From contig NZ_JARPQB010000032.1 of the NCBI RefSeq assembly GCF_029478665.1, positions 1 to 57,262 of the forward strand: a stretch of DNA of 57,262 nt. Direction: 5' to 3'. A program made the translations under genes and the position numbers. Positions 1-7,154 of the stretch are shown piece by piece. The notes under the pieces are model-generated. The model did no database searches, had not been told where the DNA came from, and saw only the letters and a program-made list of their open reading frames with translations. Every line of letters starts with the position of its first letter. The stretch's first letter is position 1. The stretch comes from Pseudomonas entomophila (GTDB taxonomy: Bacteria > Pseudomonadota > Gammaproteobacteria > Pseudomonadales > Pseudomonadaceae).

Positions 1-43
1 ACTGTGATGCCTCGGCGGGGGCGAGTCCATTCAATTACAGAGG

Positions 44-1192
44 CTAGAACGCCGCCTTGAAGATCGCCTCGATCTCCACCTGGCTCGCCACCCGTGGGTT
101 GGTCAACCCGCAGGCATCTTTCAGCGCATTGGCCGCCAGCGCCGGCACATCCTCGACCTTCACCCCCAGCTCCGCCAACCCGTCCGGGATACCAATCGCT
201 GCCGCCAAGTGTTCGATGGCCGAGATCGCCGCACCCGCCCCCTGCTCCGCATCCAGGCCGCACACCTTCACCCCCATGGCCTTGGCCACGTCGCGCAGGC
301 GCGCCGCGCTGACCTTGGCATTGAAGCGCTGCACATGAGGCAGCAGCACGGCGTTGCACACACCATGGGGCAGGTCGTAGAAACCGCCCAACTGGTGCGC
401 CATGGCATGCACATAACCCAGCGAGGCATTGTTGAACGCCATGCCCGCCAGGAACTGCGCATAGGCCATGTTCTCCCGCGCCCGCAGGTCGCCGCCCTCT
501 GCCACTGCCAGGCGCAGGTTGTCGCTGATCAGGCTGATGGCCTTGAGCGCGCAGGCGTCGGTGATCGGCGTGGCCGCCGTCGAGACATACGCCTCGATGG
601 CATGGGTCAGGGCATCCATGCCGGTGGCGGCAGTCAGCCCCTTGGGCATGCCGACCATCAGCGCCGGGTCGTTGACCGAAAGAACCGGGGTGACGTTACG
701 GTCGACGATGGCCATTTTCACGTGGCGTGCCTCGTCGGTGATGATGCAGAAGCGAGTCATCTCGCTGGCCGTGCCGGCGGTGGTGTTGATGGCGATCAGC
801 GGCAATTGCGGCTTAGTCGAGCGGTCAACGCCTTCGTAGTCACTGATATGGCCACCGTTGGTGGCGCACAGGGCGATGCCCTTGGCGCAGTCATGGGGCG
901 AGCCGCCGCCCAGCGAAACCACGCAGTCGCAGCGCGATTGCCGAAGCAGCGCCAGGCCCGCCTCGACGTTGGCAATGCTTGGGTTGGGCTTGGCGCCGTC
1001 GAACACTACCGAGTCGATGTCACGCATGGCCAGCATGCCAGCAATACGTTCGGCCACCCCGGCCTTGGCCAGGCCCTGATCAGTGACGATCAGGGCCTTG
1101 CGCAGGCCGTAGCCGGCGATGGCGGTCATCGCCTCGTCCAGGCAGTCGATGCCCATGATGTTCACGGCGGGAATGAAGAAGGTGCTGCTCAT
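44..1192 (-). CDS. yiaY: Iron-containing alcohol dehydrogenase, YiaY-like
   Basis: This 382-residue protein should interconvert primary alcohols and aldehydes in the cytoplasm using NAD(H) and a bound metal. The N-terminal half carries the GGGSPHDCAKG nucleotide-binding loop of group III alcohol dehydrogenases. Further on, the segments GMDALTHAIEAY and AMAHQLGGFYDLPHG supply the expected metal-ligand histidines. Length matches the family (about 380-390), and large blocks read like E. coli YiaY. The ATG start lies next to a weak purine-rich stretch, and the N-terminus (MSSTFFIPAVN) is the usual one. It is downstream of ilvA in the same orientation, separated by 131 bases containing a REP element, so co-transcription is uncertain. 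The physiological substrate cannot be read from sequence. Confidence 0.9.
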   Translation of the reverse strand: MSSTFFIPAVNIMGIDCLDEAMTAIAGYGLRKALIVTDQGLAKAGVAERIAGMLAMRDIDSVVFDGAKPNPSIANVEAGLALLRQSRCDCVVSLGGGSPHDCAKGIALCATNGGHISDYEGVDRSTKPQLPLIAINTTAGTASEMTRFCIITDEARHVKMAIVDRNVTPVLSVNDPALMVGMPKGLTAATGMDALTHAIEAYVSTAATPITDACALKAISLISDNLRLAVAEGGDLRARENMAYAQFLAGMAFNNASLGYVHAMAHQLGGFYDLPHGVCNAVLLPHVQRFNAKVSAARLRDVAKAMGVKVCGLDAEQGAGAAISAIEHLAAAIGIPDGLAELGVKVEDVPALAANALKDACGLTNPRVASQVEIEAIFKAAF

Positions 1193-1285
1193 GGCCAGGT
1201 CCTCTCACGCTGACGGTTTGCCTTGAGCATCCGCCTGAACGACAGCACGCGCCTTGACCCAGGACAATGCGCCACACACCTCCCC

Positions 1286-1309
1286 CGTAGGAGCCGGCTT
1301 GCCGGCGAA
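1286..1309. repeat. REP element (single), between ilvA and yiaY
   Basis: A single copy of the Pseudomonas REP core: GTAGGAGCC followed by the short palindrome GCCGGC TT GCCGGC. It lies in the 131-base gap downstream of the ilvA stop codon and may act as a transcription or decay barrier. Confidence 0.75.
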
Positions 1310-1323
1310 CAGCGTTGTCTAGC

Positions 1324-2886
1324 TCACCCCAGGAACAATTGATACGCCGGATTCTGCGTCTCATCCCAGTATCGATACCCCATCTCGTCCAGCGCCCTGG
1401 GCAACCCCGCCAACTCATCATCCGGCACCTCGAGCGCGGCAAACACCCGCGCCTCGGCCGCACCATGGTTGCGGTAATGGAACAGGCTGATGTTCCAGCG
1501 CTTGCCCAGGCGCTCGAGGAAACCGAGCAACGCACCCGGCCGCTCCGGAAACTCGAAACGCAGCACCCGTTCATTGACGCCCGGCGCCGCGTGCCCGCCC
1601 ACCGTGTGACGCACATGCAGCTTGGCCAGTTCGTTGTCGGTCAGATCGAGCACCTGGTACCCCTGCTCGCCCAGGCTGGCCAGCAACTGCTGGCGCGGAT
1701 CGTGTTGCGGATGGGTCTGCACCCCAACGAACAACCGCGCTTCCTTGCCCGGGTAATAGCGGTAGTTGAACTCGGTGATCTGCCGCTTGCCCAGGGCCTG
1801 GCAGAAAGCGCGGAAGCTGCCGGGCTGTTCGGGGATGGTCACGGCGATCACCGCTTCGCGCTGTTCACCCAGCTCGGCGCGCTCGGCCACATGGCGCAAG
1901 CGATCGAAGTTGACGTTGGCGCCGGAGTCGATGGCCACCAGCGCCTGCCCCTGCAAGCCCTCACGGGCCACGTACTTCTTGATCCCGGCCACCGCCAGGG
2001 CACCGGACGGCTCGGTGATCGAGCGGGTATCGTCATAGATGTCCTTGATCGCCGCGCACAACTCGTCACTGCTGACCGTCACCACCTCGTCGACGAAGTG
2101 GCGGCACAGCTCGAAGCAATGGGCGCCGATCTGGGCCACCGCGACACCATCGGCAAAGGTGCCGACCTGCGGCAGGATCACCCGTTCACCGGCAGCCAAG
2201 GCCGCCTGCAGGCAGTTGGAGTCTTCCGGCTCGACACCAATCACCTTCACTTCGGGGCGCAGGTACTTGACGTAGGCGGCGATGCCGGCGATCAGCCCGC
2301 CGCCGCCGACCGGCACGAAGATCGCGTGCAGCGCGCCGGGGTGCTGGCGCAGGATTTCCATGGCCACGGTGCCTTGGCCGGCGATCACGTCCGGGTCGTC
2401 GAACGGCGGCACGAAGGTCGCGCCATCGCTATCGGCCAACGCCAGCGCATGGGCCAGGGCATGGGGGAAGCTCTCGCCATGCAGCACCACGTGCCCGCCA
2501 CGGGAGCGAACGCCCTCGACCTTGAGCGATGGCGTGGTGGTAGGCATGACGATGGTGGCCTTGATGCCCAGGTGCGCGGCCGCCAGTGCCACGCCTTGGG
2601 CGTGGTTGCCTGCCGATGCGGTGATGACCCCGCGCTCGCGCTGGGCGGGCGTCAGGCGTGACAGGCGGGTGTAGGCGCCGCGGATCTTGAAGGAGAACGT
2701 CGGTTGCAAGTCTTCGCGCTTGAGCAGCACCTGGTTGACGAGCGCCGTGGACAGCGCGGGCGCGACTTGCAGGGGTGTCTCGATGGCCAGGTCGTACACG
2801 GGCGCACCGAGAATGCGGCGCACCTGCTCGGACAGCAGCTGCTGGGGCGTTGCGGGGGTGCGGGGGCTGACGTTCAGATTGGTCAT
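1324..2886 (-). CDS. ilvA: Threonine ammonia-lyase, biosynthetic
   Basis: IlvA converts L-threonine to 2-oxobutanoate plus ammonia, the first committed step to isoleucine. The protein has 520 residues. The PLP-dependent fold occupies roughly residues 20-330, with the PLP lysine in FSFKIRGAY (K67) and a SAGNHAQG loop. Two ACT-like regulatory domains follow (about 335-425 and 430-515), as in the isoleucine-inhibited biosynthetic form rather than the short catabolic TdcB form. The ATG at 2886 is preceded by AGGAG at 6-base spacing, but that ribosome-binding site sits in one arm of a perfect 9-bp inverted repeat. Upstream are a short Ile-rich leader ORF and an intrinsic terminator, which implies attenuation by isoleucine supply. 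The family assignment is secure; the allosteric behaviour is inferred. Confidence 0.95.
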   Translation of the reverse strand: MTNLNVSPRTPATPQQLLSEQVRRILGAPVYDLAIETPLQVAPALSTALVNQVLLKREDLQPTFSFKIRGAYTRLSRLTPAQRERGVITASAGNHAQGVALAAAHLGIKATIVMPTTTPSLKVEGVRSRGGHVVLHGESFPHALAHALALADSDGATFVPPFDDPDVIAGQGTVAMEILRQHPGALHAIFVPVGGGGLIAGIAAYVKYLRPEVKVIGVEPEDSNCLQAALAAGERVILPQVGTFADGVAVAQIGAHCFELCRHFVDEVVTVSSDELCAAIKDIYDDTRSITEPSGALAVAGIKKYVAREGLQGQALVAIDSGANVNFDRLRHVAERAELGEQREAVIAVTIPEQPGSFRAFCQALGKRQITEFNYRYYPGKEARLFVGVQTHPQHDPRQQLLASLGEQGYQVLDLTDNELAKLHVRHTVGGHAAPGVNERVLRFEFPERPGALLGFLERLGKRWNISLFHYRNHGAAEARVFAALEVPDDELAGLPRALDEMGYRYWDETQNPAYQLFLG

Positions 2887-2890
2887 CGAT

Positions 2891-2924
2891 GACTCCTGGT
2901 TCTTGTTTGAAGTGCCCAGGAGTC
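2891..2924 (-). promoter_or_regulatory. Hairpin covering the ilvA ribosome-binding site
   Basis: Perfect 9-bp inverted repeat (GACTCCTGG at 2891-2899, CCAGGAGTC at 2916-2924) with a 16-base loop. On the ilvA transcript the downstream arm contains AGGAG, six bases before the ATG. The structure would hide the Shine-Dalgarno sequence unless opened, so translational control or coupling to the upstream leader is suggested. This is read directly from sequence; function is inferred. Confidence 0.6.
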
Positions 2925-2934
2925 AGAGAGAAGA

Positions 2935-2955
2935 AACCCGCCTCCAGGGCGGGTT
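2935..2955 (-). terminator. Intrinsic terminator / attenuator of ilvA
   Basis: An 8-bp GC-rich stem (AACCCGCC / GGCGGGTT) with a 5-base loop lies between the leader ORF stop codon and ilvA. On the transcript it is followed by a pyrimidine-rich tail (UUCUUCUCUC). Its upstream arm can instead pair through CCCGCC with GGCGGG formed by the last codons of the leader peptide (2975-2980). That is the terminator/antiterminator choice expected of ribosome-mediated attenuation. Confidence 0.65.
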
Positions 2956-2970
2956 CGGTGCACGTACGCG

Positions 2971-3039
2971 CTAGCCCGCCAAACCGATAATGGCGGTAAT
3001 AATAATGCTGGCGGCGGATGGGTGCGGAAATGTGTTCAT
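2971..3039 (-). CDS. ilvA leader peptide (22 residues, Ile-rich)
   Basis: A 22-codon ORF starting MNTFPHPSAAS and continuing with three consecutive Ile codons, Thr, Ala, two more Ile codons, then Gly-Leu-Ala-Gly and TAG. Five Ile codons among 22, with Thr and Leu nearby, match the design of branched-chain amino-acid leader peptides. A terminator hairpin lies 15 bases downstream and ilvA 84 bases downstream. No Shine-Dalgarno sequence precedes the ATG. A predicted promoter places the transcription start within a few bases of the ATG, so the leader may be translated from a leaderless mRNA. Function is inferred from architecture only. Confidence 0.7.
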   Translation of the reverse strand: MNTFPHPSAASIIITAIIGLAG

Positions 3040-3047
3040 GGGTCGGA

Positions 3048-3077
3048 AACTTAGCCTGGGCGAAGCCGGCGCGTCAA
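3048..3077 (-). promoter_or_regulatory. Putative sigma-70 promoter of the ilvA leader
   Basis: TTGACG (3077-3072) is separated by 18 bases from TAAGTT (3053-3048) on the minus strand. The -35 hexamer overlaps the TGA stop codon of the upstream exporter gene. The predicted start is near 3041-3039, at the leader ATG. The -10 match is only moderate. Confidence 0.4.
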
Positions 3078-3511
3078 CACCCTTTCGCCACTTCCTGCGC
3101 CGATACCGGCACGTCGAACACTTTGTCGAAGCCCCACTGGAACACAAAGGCATAGACGAAGAAGAACACGAACAACGCCAGGTTGGTCACCAGCGCCGCC
3201 CACAGGCTGATATCCAGCCAGTAGGCCACCAGCGGCAGCAGGATCAATACCAGCCCGCCCTCGAAGCCCAGGGCATGCAGCAGGCGGCGCATGAAGGTGC
3301 GGCTGCGCTTGTGCTGGCGCGCTTCCCAACGCTCGAACAGCCAGTTATAGGCCATGTTCCAGCTCATGGCGATAGCCGACATAAGGATCGACAGCACCGT
3401 CGACTGGGCCATGCCTGCCCCAAACGCCAGCTCCAGCGCCGGTGCCACGCAGGCCACGGCGATGGCTTCGTAGAGGATGGCCTGGACGACCTTGCGTGCC
3501 TTGCCTTGCAT
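3074..3511 (-). CDS. PACE-family biocide efflux transporter (AceI-like)
   Basis: A 145-residue inner-membrane protein with four predicted transmembrane helices arranged as two tandem bacterial transmembrane-pair units (about 8-65 and 78-140). This is the layout of proteobacterial antimicrobial compound efflux (PACE) proteins such as Acinetobacter AceI, which export chlorhexidine and short-chain diamines. Glu15 in the first helix (motif ILYEAIAVA) lies at the position known to be essential in AceI. Other conserved-looking motifs are SWNMAYNWLFERWE after helix 2 and the C-terminal FQWGFDKVFD. Length is typical. It precedes the ilvA leader by 34 bases in the same direction, so read-through into the attenuator region is possible. 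The substrate is unknown. Confidence 0.88.
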   Translation of the reverse strand: MQGKARKVVQAILYEAIAVACVAPALELAFGAGMAQSTVLSILMSAIAMSWNMAYNWLFERWEARQHKRSRTFMRRLLHALGFEGGLVLILLPLVAYWLDISLWAALVTNLALFVFFFVYAFVFQWGFDKVFDVPVSAQEVAKGC

Positions 3512-3575
3512 GTGCGACTCCCTGAAGAAAAGACCTACAAAGTTACTAGAAGCAGCCTGTAGGAAAAAGCCTGAA

Positions 3576-3604
3576 ATACATTGTTAACTGATCATTCAGT
3601 CAAG
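3576..3604 (-). promoter_or_regulatory. Putative promoter of the PACE exporter with overlapping inverted repeat
   Basis: On the minus strand TTGACT (3604-3599), 17 bases, then TGTATT (3581-3576), about 65 bases before the exporter ATG. The inverted repeat ACTGA-TCAT-TCAGT (3588-3601) overlaps the -35 hexamer and could be an operator. The rest of the 317-base intergenic region up to wecB is GC-rich and holds the alternative pairing segments described separately. Confidence 0.4.
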
Positions 3605-3753
3605 ATTCGCTAGCATAAACGTTTCCGCACCACCCTTCTCCCTGGCACTCGAACGGTCGCCGGGCCTCTTCGGCCCTGGCCTTCAGACCCGTTCGGCAAT
3701 GGTCGATCGCGACATTCCGCGACGGCCCCCGCATTGGACAACCCCGCATTCGG

Positions 3754-3789
3754 CTGCTTGTATCTATGACTTGCAAGCAGCGGCAAGTC
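3754..3789 (+). promoter_or_regulatory. Overlapping hairpin/pseudoknot potential in the wecB 5' leader
   Basis: CTGCTTG (3754-3760) can pair with CAAGCAG (3774-3780), and GACTTGC (3768-3774) can pair with GCAAGTC (3783-3789). The two helices interlock, giving either an H-type pseudoknot or two alternative hairpins, ending 39 bases before the wecB ATG. Whether this is transcribed is unknown. Confidence 0.35.
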
Positions 3790-3828
3790 TTACCACTTCG
3801 TCCAGGGAATCGTACGAGGAATTAGACG

Positions 3829-4983
3829 ATGGCTCACACCGTCATGATGGTATTCGGTACCCGCCCTGAAGCAATCAAGATGGCCCCGCTGGCCCGCGTG
3901 CTGCGCACCTGGCCCGGGATCGACCTGCACATCTGCTCCACCGGCCAGCACCGGGAAATGCTCGAGCAGGTACTCACCGCGTTTGGCCTGAAGGTCGACC
4001 AGGACCTGCAGGTGATGACCCAGAACCAGACCCTCAACGGCCTGTCCCGCGACCTGCTGGACAAGCTCGACCAGGCCTACGAGCAGGTCAAGCCCGAGAT
4101 CGTGCTGGTGCACGGCGACACCACCACCAGCTTCATCGCCTCGCTGGCCGCCTTCCACCGGCACATCCCCATCGGCCATGTCGAGGCCGGCCTGCGCACC
4201 GGCAACCTGCAACAACCCTGGCCCGAGGAAGCCAATCGGCGCCTGACCGGGGTGCTCGCCGACCTGCACTTCACGCCCACCCGCGACTCCGACGCCAACC
4301 TGATCCGCGAGGGCGTGCCGCCCGAGCACATCGAGGTGACCGGCAACACGGTGATCGATGCCCTGCTGTGGATGCGCGACAAGCTCAAGCACGACAACTG
4401 GCGCCCCGCCGCCGACTCGCCGCTCAACGTGCTGCGCGACGACCAGCGCATGGTGCTGATCACCGGCCACCGCCGCGAGAACTTCGGCAGCGGCTTCGAG
4501 CGCATCTGCCTGGCCTTGGCCGAACTGGCCCTGCGCTACCCGGACGTGCAGTTCCTCTACCCCGTGCACCTCAACCCGCAGGTGCAGCACGCTGTCTACA
4601 GCGTGCTTTCCGGTCGCGAGAACATTCATCTTGTCGCGCCCCAGGACTACCCGCACTTCGTCTGGCTGATGAACCGCGCCCACGTGATCCTCACCGACTC
4701 CGGTGGCGTGCAGGAAGAGGCGCCCGCCCTGGGCAAGCCAGTGCTGGTGCTGCGCAAGGTCACCGAACGCCCAGCGGTGCTCAAGGGCGGCACGGTCAAG
4801 CTGGTGGGCACCCTGACCGAGCGCATCGTCCATGAAACCAGCCAGTTGCTCGACGACCCGGCCGCCTATGAACGCATGGCGCGGGTGTTCACACCGTTCG
4901 GCGACGGCCACGCCAGCGAACGCATCGCCGAGCGCCTGACCCGCTGGTTCGCCGAACACTCCGCCGCACGAGACAACGCATGA
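3829..4983 (+). CDS. wecB: UDP-N-acetylglucosamine 2-epimerase (non-hydrolysing)
   Basis: Interconverts UDP-GlcNAc and UDP-ManNAc in the cytoplasm. The 384-residue length is normal for WecB/MnaA. Diagnostic motifs include FGTRPEAIKMAPL near the N-terminus, VHGDTTTS, GHVEAGLRTGN, TGHRRENFG (with the conserved active-site histidine) and SGGVQEEAPALGKPVLVLR. The ATG has GAGGA upstream. The stop codon overlaps the nfrB start (ATGA), so the two are translationally coupled. In E. coli, WecB is NfrC, the third component needed for phage N4 infection with NfrA and NfrB. Its placement at the head of an nfrBA operon suggests that it supplies UDP-ManNAc to NfrB here, which is an inference from that system. 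Confidence 0.95.
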   Translation: MAHTVMMVFGTRPEAIKMAPLARVLRTWPGIDLHICSTGQHREMLEQVLTAFGLKVDQDLQVMTQNQTLNGLSRDLLDKLDQAYEQVKPEIVLVHGDTTTSFIASLAAFHRHIPIGHVEAGLRTGNLQQPWPEEANRRLTGVLADLHFTPTRDSDANLIREGVPPEHIEVTGNTVIDALLWMRDKLKHDNWRPAADSPLNVLRDDQRMVLITGHRRENFGSGFERICLALAELALRYPDVQFLYPVHLNPQVQHAVYSVLSGRENIHLVAPQDYPHFVWLMNRAHVILTDSGGVQEEAPALGKPVLVLRKVTERPAVLKGGTVKLVGTLTERIVHETSQLLDDPAAYERMARVFTPFGDGHASERIAERLTRWFAEHSAARDNA

Positions 4984-7154
4984 GCCTGGTTTTCATCGAC
5001 TTCCTTACCTATGTTCTGTTCGGCCTGAAGATCCTCGCCATTGTTCTGGCCACGCTGATGTTCGTGCTGGGCCTGGACGACCTGTTCATCGACCTGTGCT
5101 ACTGGGGCCGCAAGCTGATCCGGCGTTTCCGCATCTATGACAAGTTCGAGAAGGCCGACGAGAAACGCCTGTTCGAGGTGCCGGAAAAACCCCTGGCGAT
5201 CATGGTCCCGGCCTGGAACGAAGTGGGTGTGGTCGGCGAGATGGCGCGCCTGGCGGCCTCGACCATCGACTACGAGAACTACCAGATCTTCGTCGGCACC
5301 TACCCCAACGACCCGCAGACCCAGGCCGACGTCGACGCCGTGTGCCTGCACTACCCCAACGTGCACAAGGTGGTCTGCGCCCGCCCCGGCCCCACCAGCA
5401 AGGCCGACTGCCTGAACAACATCATCGACGCCATCCTGCGCTTCCAGCAGGACGCGCGCATCGAGTTCGCCGGGTTCATCCTGCATGACGCCGAAGACGT
5501 CATCTCGCCCATGGAACTGCGCCTGTTCAACTACCTGCTGCCGAACAAGGACATGATCCAGATCCCGGTGTACCCCTATGCGCCGGAGTGGAAGGGCTTC
5601 ACCGCCGGCCACTACGTCGACGAGTTCGCCGAGAACCACGGCAAGGACGTCATCGTGCGCGAGGCGCTCACCGGCCAGGTGCCCAGCGCCGGGGTCGGCA
5701 CCTGCTTCAGCCGCCGGGCGATCAGCGCGCTGCTCGAGGATGGCGACGGCATCGCCTTCGACGTGCAGAGTCTCACCGAAGACTATGACATTGGTTTCCG
5801 CCTGAAGCAGAAAGGCATGAAGTGCATCTTCGCCCGCTACTCGATCACCGACCCCGCCCTGGCCCTCAAGCAGGACTGGCGCCCCGGCATGAGCCGCGAG
5901 TTCTCCCAGGTGATCTGTGTGCGTGAGCACTTCCCGCGCGACTGGCAGCACGCCATCCGGCAAAAGTCGCGGTGGATCGTCGGCATCGTCTTCCAGGGCA
6001 CCAGCAACCTCGGCTGGAGCCGCAAGGGCGCGCTCAACTACTTCCTCTGGCGCGACCGCCGCGGGCTGTTCGCCTACCTGCTGAGCTTCCTGGTCAACCT
6101 GTTGTTGCTGGTGCTGCTGGCCATGTGGCTGGTCACGGTGATCGCGCCGGAGTCGTGGCGCTTCATGTCGATCCTCGGCGACAGCAAGCTGCTCTCCACC
6201 CTGCTCTGGCTCAACGGCCTGCTGCTGGTCAACCGCCTGTTCCAGCGCGGCTGGTTCGTCACCCGCTACTACGGCATCTTCGAGGGGCTGCTGTCGGCGC
6301 CGCGGATGATGTGGAGCAACTTCGTCAACTTCTTCGCCAACCTGCGCGCCCTGCGCCAGGTCATGGAGATGGGCGACTCGCGCCGAGTGGCCTGGGACAA
6401 GACCACCCACGAGTTCCCCGCCCTCGCTTCACCTGCGCGCACGCCCCTGGGCCAGCGCCTGGTGGAGAAAGGCCTGATCAGCGAAGAACAACTGCACCAG
6501 GCAATCACCAGCCCGGTGCGTCGGCGCCTGGGCCGCGAGCTGCTGCTGCGCGGCTGGCTGAACAGCGAGCAACTGGCCGAAGCCCTGGCCGAACAGCTGG
6601 ACTTGCCATGGGCGCCGCTCAACCCGTTCAAGATCCCCCCCGCGCTGATCGCCAAGCTGCCGCGCAAGCTGGCCACCCACTACGGCGTGCTGCCGGTGGA
6701 CGAAGACGGCGACACCCTGGTACTGGCCAGCGAAAGCCCGGTCAGCCAGGTCTCGCTGGGGGTTATCAGCCGCCAGCTCAAGCGTCCGGTGCGCGCCCGC
6801 CTGGCGCCTCAGGGGCGGGTGACGCTCGGCCTGCGCTACCACTACCCGAGCGAATGGCAGAAGGCCGAAACTCGCGAGATGCTCGCGGTGCTCGAGCGCC
6901 GCCAGGACGATGCCAGGCTGCTGGAGGACGTCAGCACCCACCAGGTCATGCTCGGCACCCTGCTGCAGGTGCGCGGCATGGTTCCGGCGACCCTGTTCAA
7001 CCAGGCGCTGATCGACTTCGACCCCGAGCGGCAGAGCCTGGGCGAGCACCTGATCAGCCGCGGCATCATCACCGAAGAGGTCCTGCAGCAGGCCCTCGCC
7101 GAACAGGCCAGCGAACAGCAGGCCGCTTATGACCTGACCCGGGAGGTGGCATGA
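4980..7154 (+). CDS. nfrB: NfrB-like inner-membrane glycosyltransferase with C-terminal MshEN c-di-GMP domain
   Basis: A 724-residue polytopic protein. Residues 1-30 form a membrane segment. A family 2 glycosyltransferase domain follows (about 70-335) with DAED (in LHDAEDVIS), T266-E-D in LTEDYDIGF, and the processive-synthase signature Q328-K-S-R-W. Several membrane helices lie at about 360-465. From about residue 487 comes an MshEN-type region with two tandem LGxxLxxxGxxxxxxLxxA motifs, the known c-di-GMP-binding signature. A third copy, SLGEHLISRGIITEEVLQQALAEQ-like, lies near the C-terminus. E. coli NfrB has the same design and is activated by c-di-GMP. The ATGA overlaps with wecB upstream and nfrA downstream indicate one operon. 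Likely role: polymerising and exporting a ManNAc-containing glycan. Confidence 0.9.
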   Translation: MSLVFIDFLTYVLFGLKILAIVLATLMFVLGLDDLFIDLCYWGRKLIRRFRIYDKFEKADEKRLFEVPEKPLAIMVPAWNEVGVVGEMARLAASTIDYENYQIFVGTYPNDPQTQADVDAVCLHYPNVHKVVCARPGPTSKADCLNNIIDAILRFQQDARIEFAGFILHDAEDVISPMELRLFNYLLPNKDMIQIPVYPYAPEWKGFTAGHYVDEFAENHGKDVIVREALTGQVPSAGVGTCFSRRAISALLEDGDGIAFDVQSLTEDYDIGFRLKQKGMKCIFARYSITDPALALKQDWRPGMSREFSQVICVREHFPRDWQHAIRQKSRWIVGIVFQGTSNLGWSRKGALNYFLWRDRRGLFAYLLSFLVNLLLLVLLAMWLVTVIAPESWRFMSILGDSKLLSTLLWLNGLLLVNRLFQRGWFVTRYYGIFEGLLSAPRMMWSNFVNFFANLRALRQVMEMGDSRRVAWDKTTHEFPALASPARTPLGQRLVEKGLISEEQLHQAITSPVRRRLGRELLLRGWLNSEQLAEALAEQLDLPWAPLNPFKIPPALIAKLPRKLATHYGVLPVDEDGDTLVLASESPVSQVSLGVISRQLKRPVRARLAPQGRVTLGLRYHYPSEWQKAETREMLAVLERRQDDARLLEDVSTHQVMLGTLLQVRGMVPATLFNQALIDFDPERQSLGEHLISRGIITEEVLQQALAEQASEQQAAYDLTREVA

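Noticed and set aside
1315..2661. 448-codon open frame opposite ilvA
   Set aside because: It is the antisense shadow of ilvA in high-GC DNA; the translation is low-complexity (His/Arg/Gln-rich) and has no family character.
3790..6410. Long minus-strand open frames opposite wecB and nfrB
   Set aside because: Antisense shadows; wecB and nfrB on the plus strand show clear family motifs.
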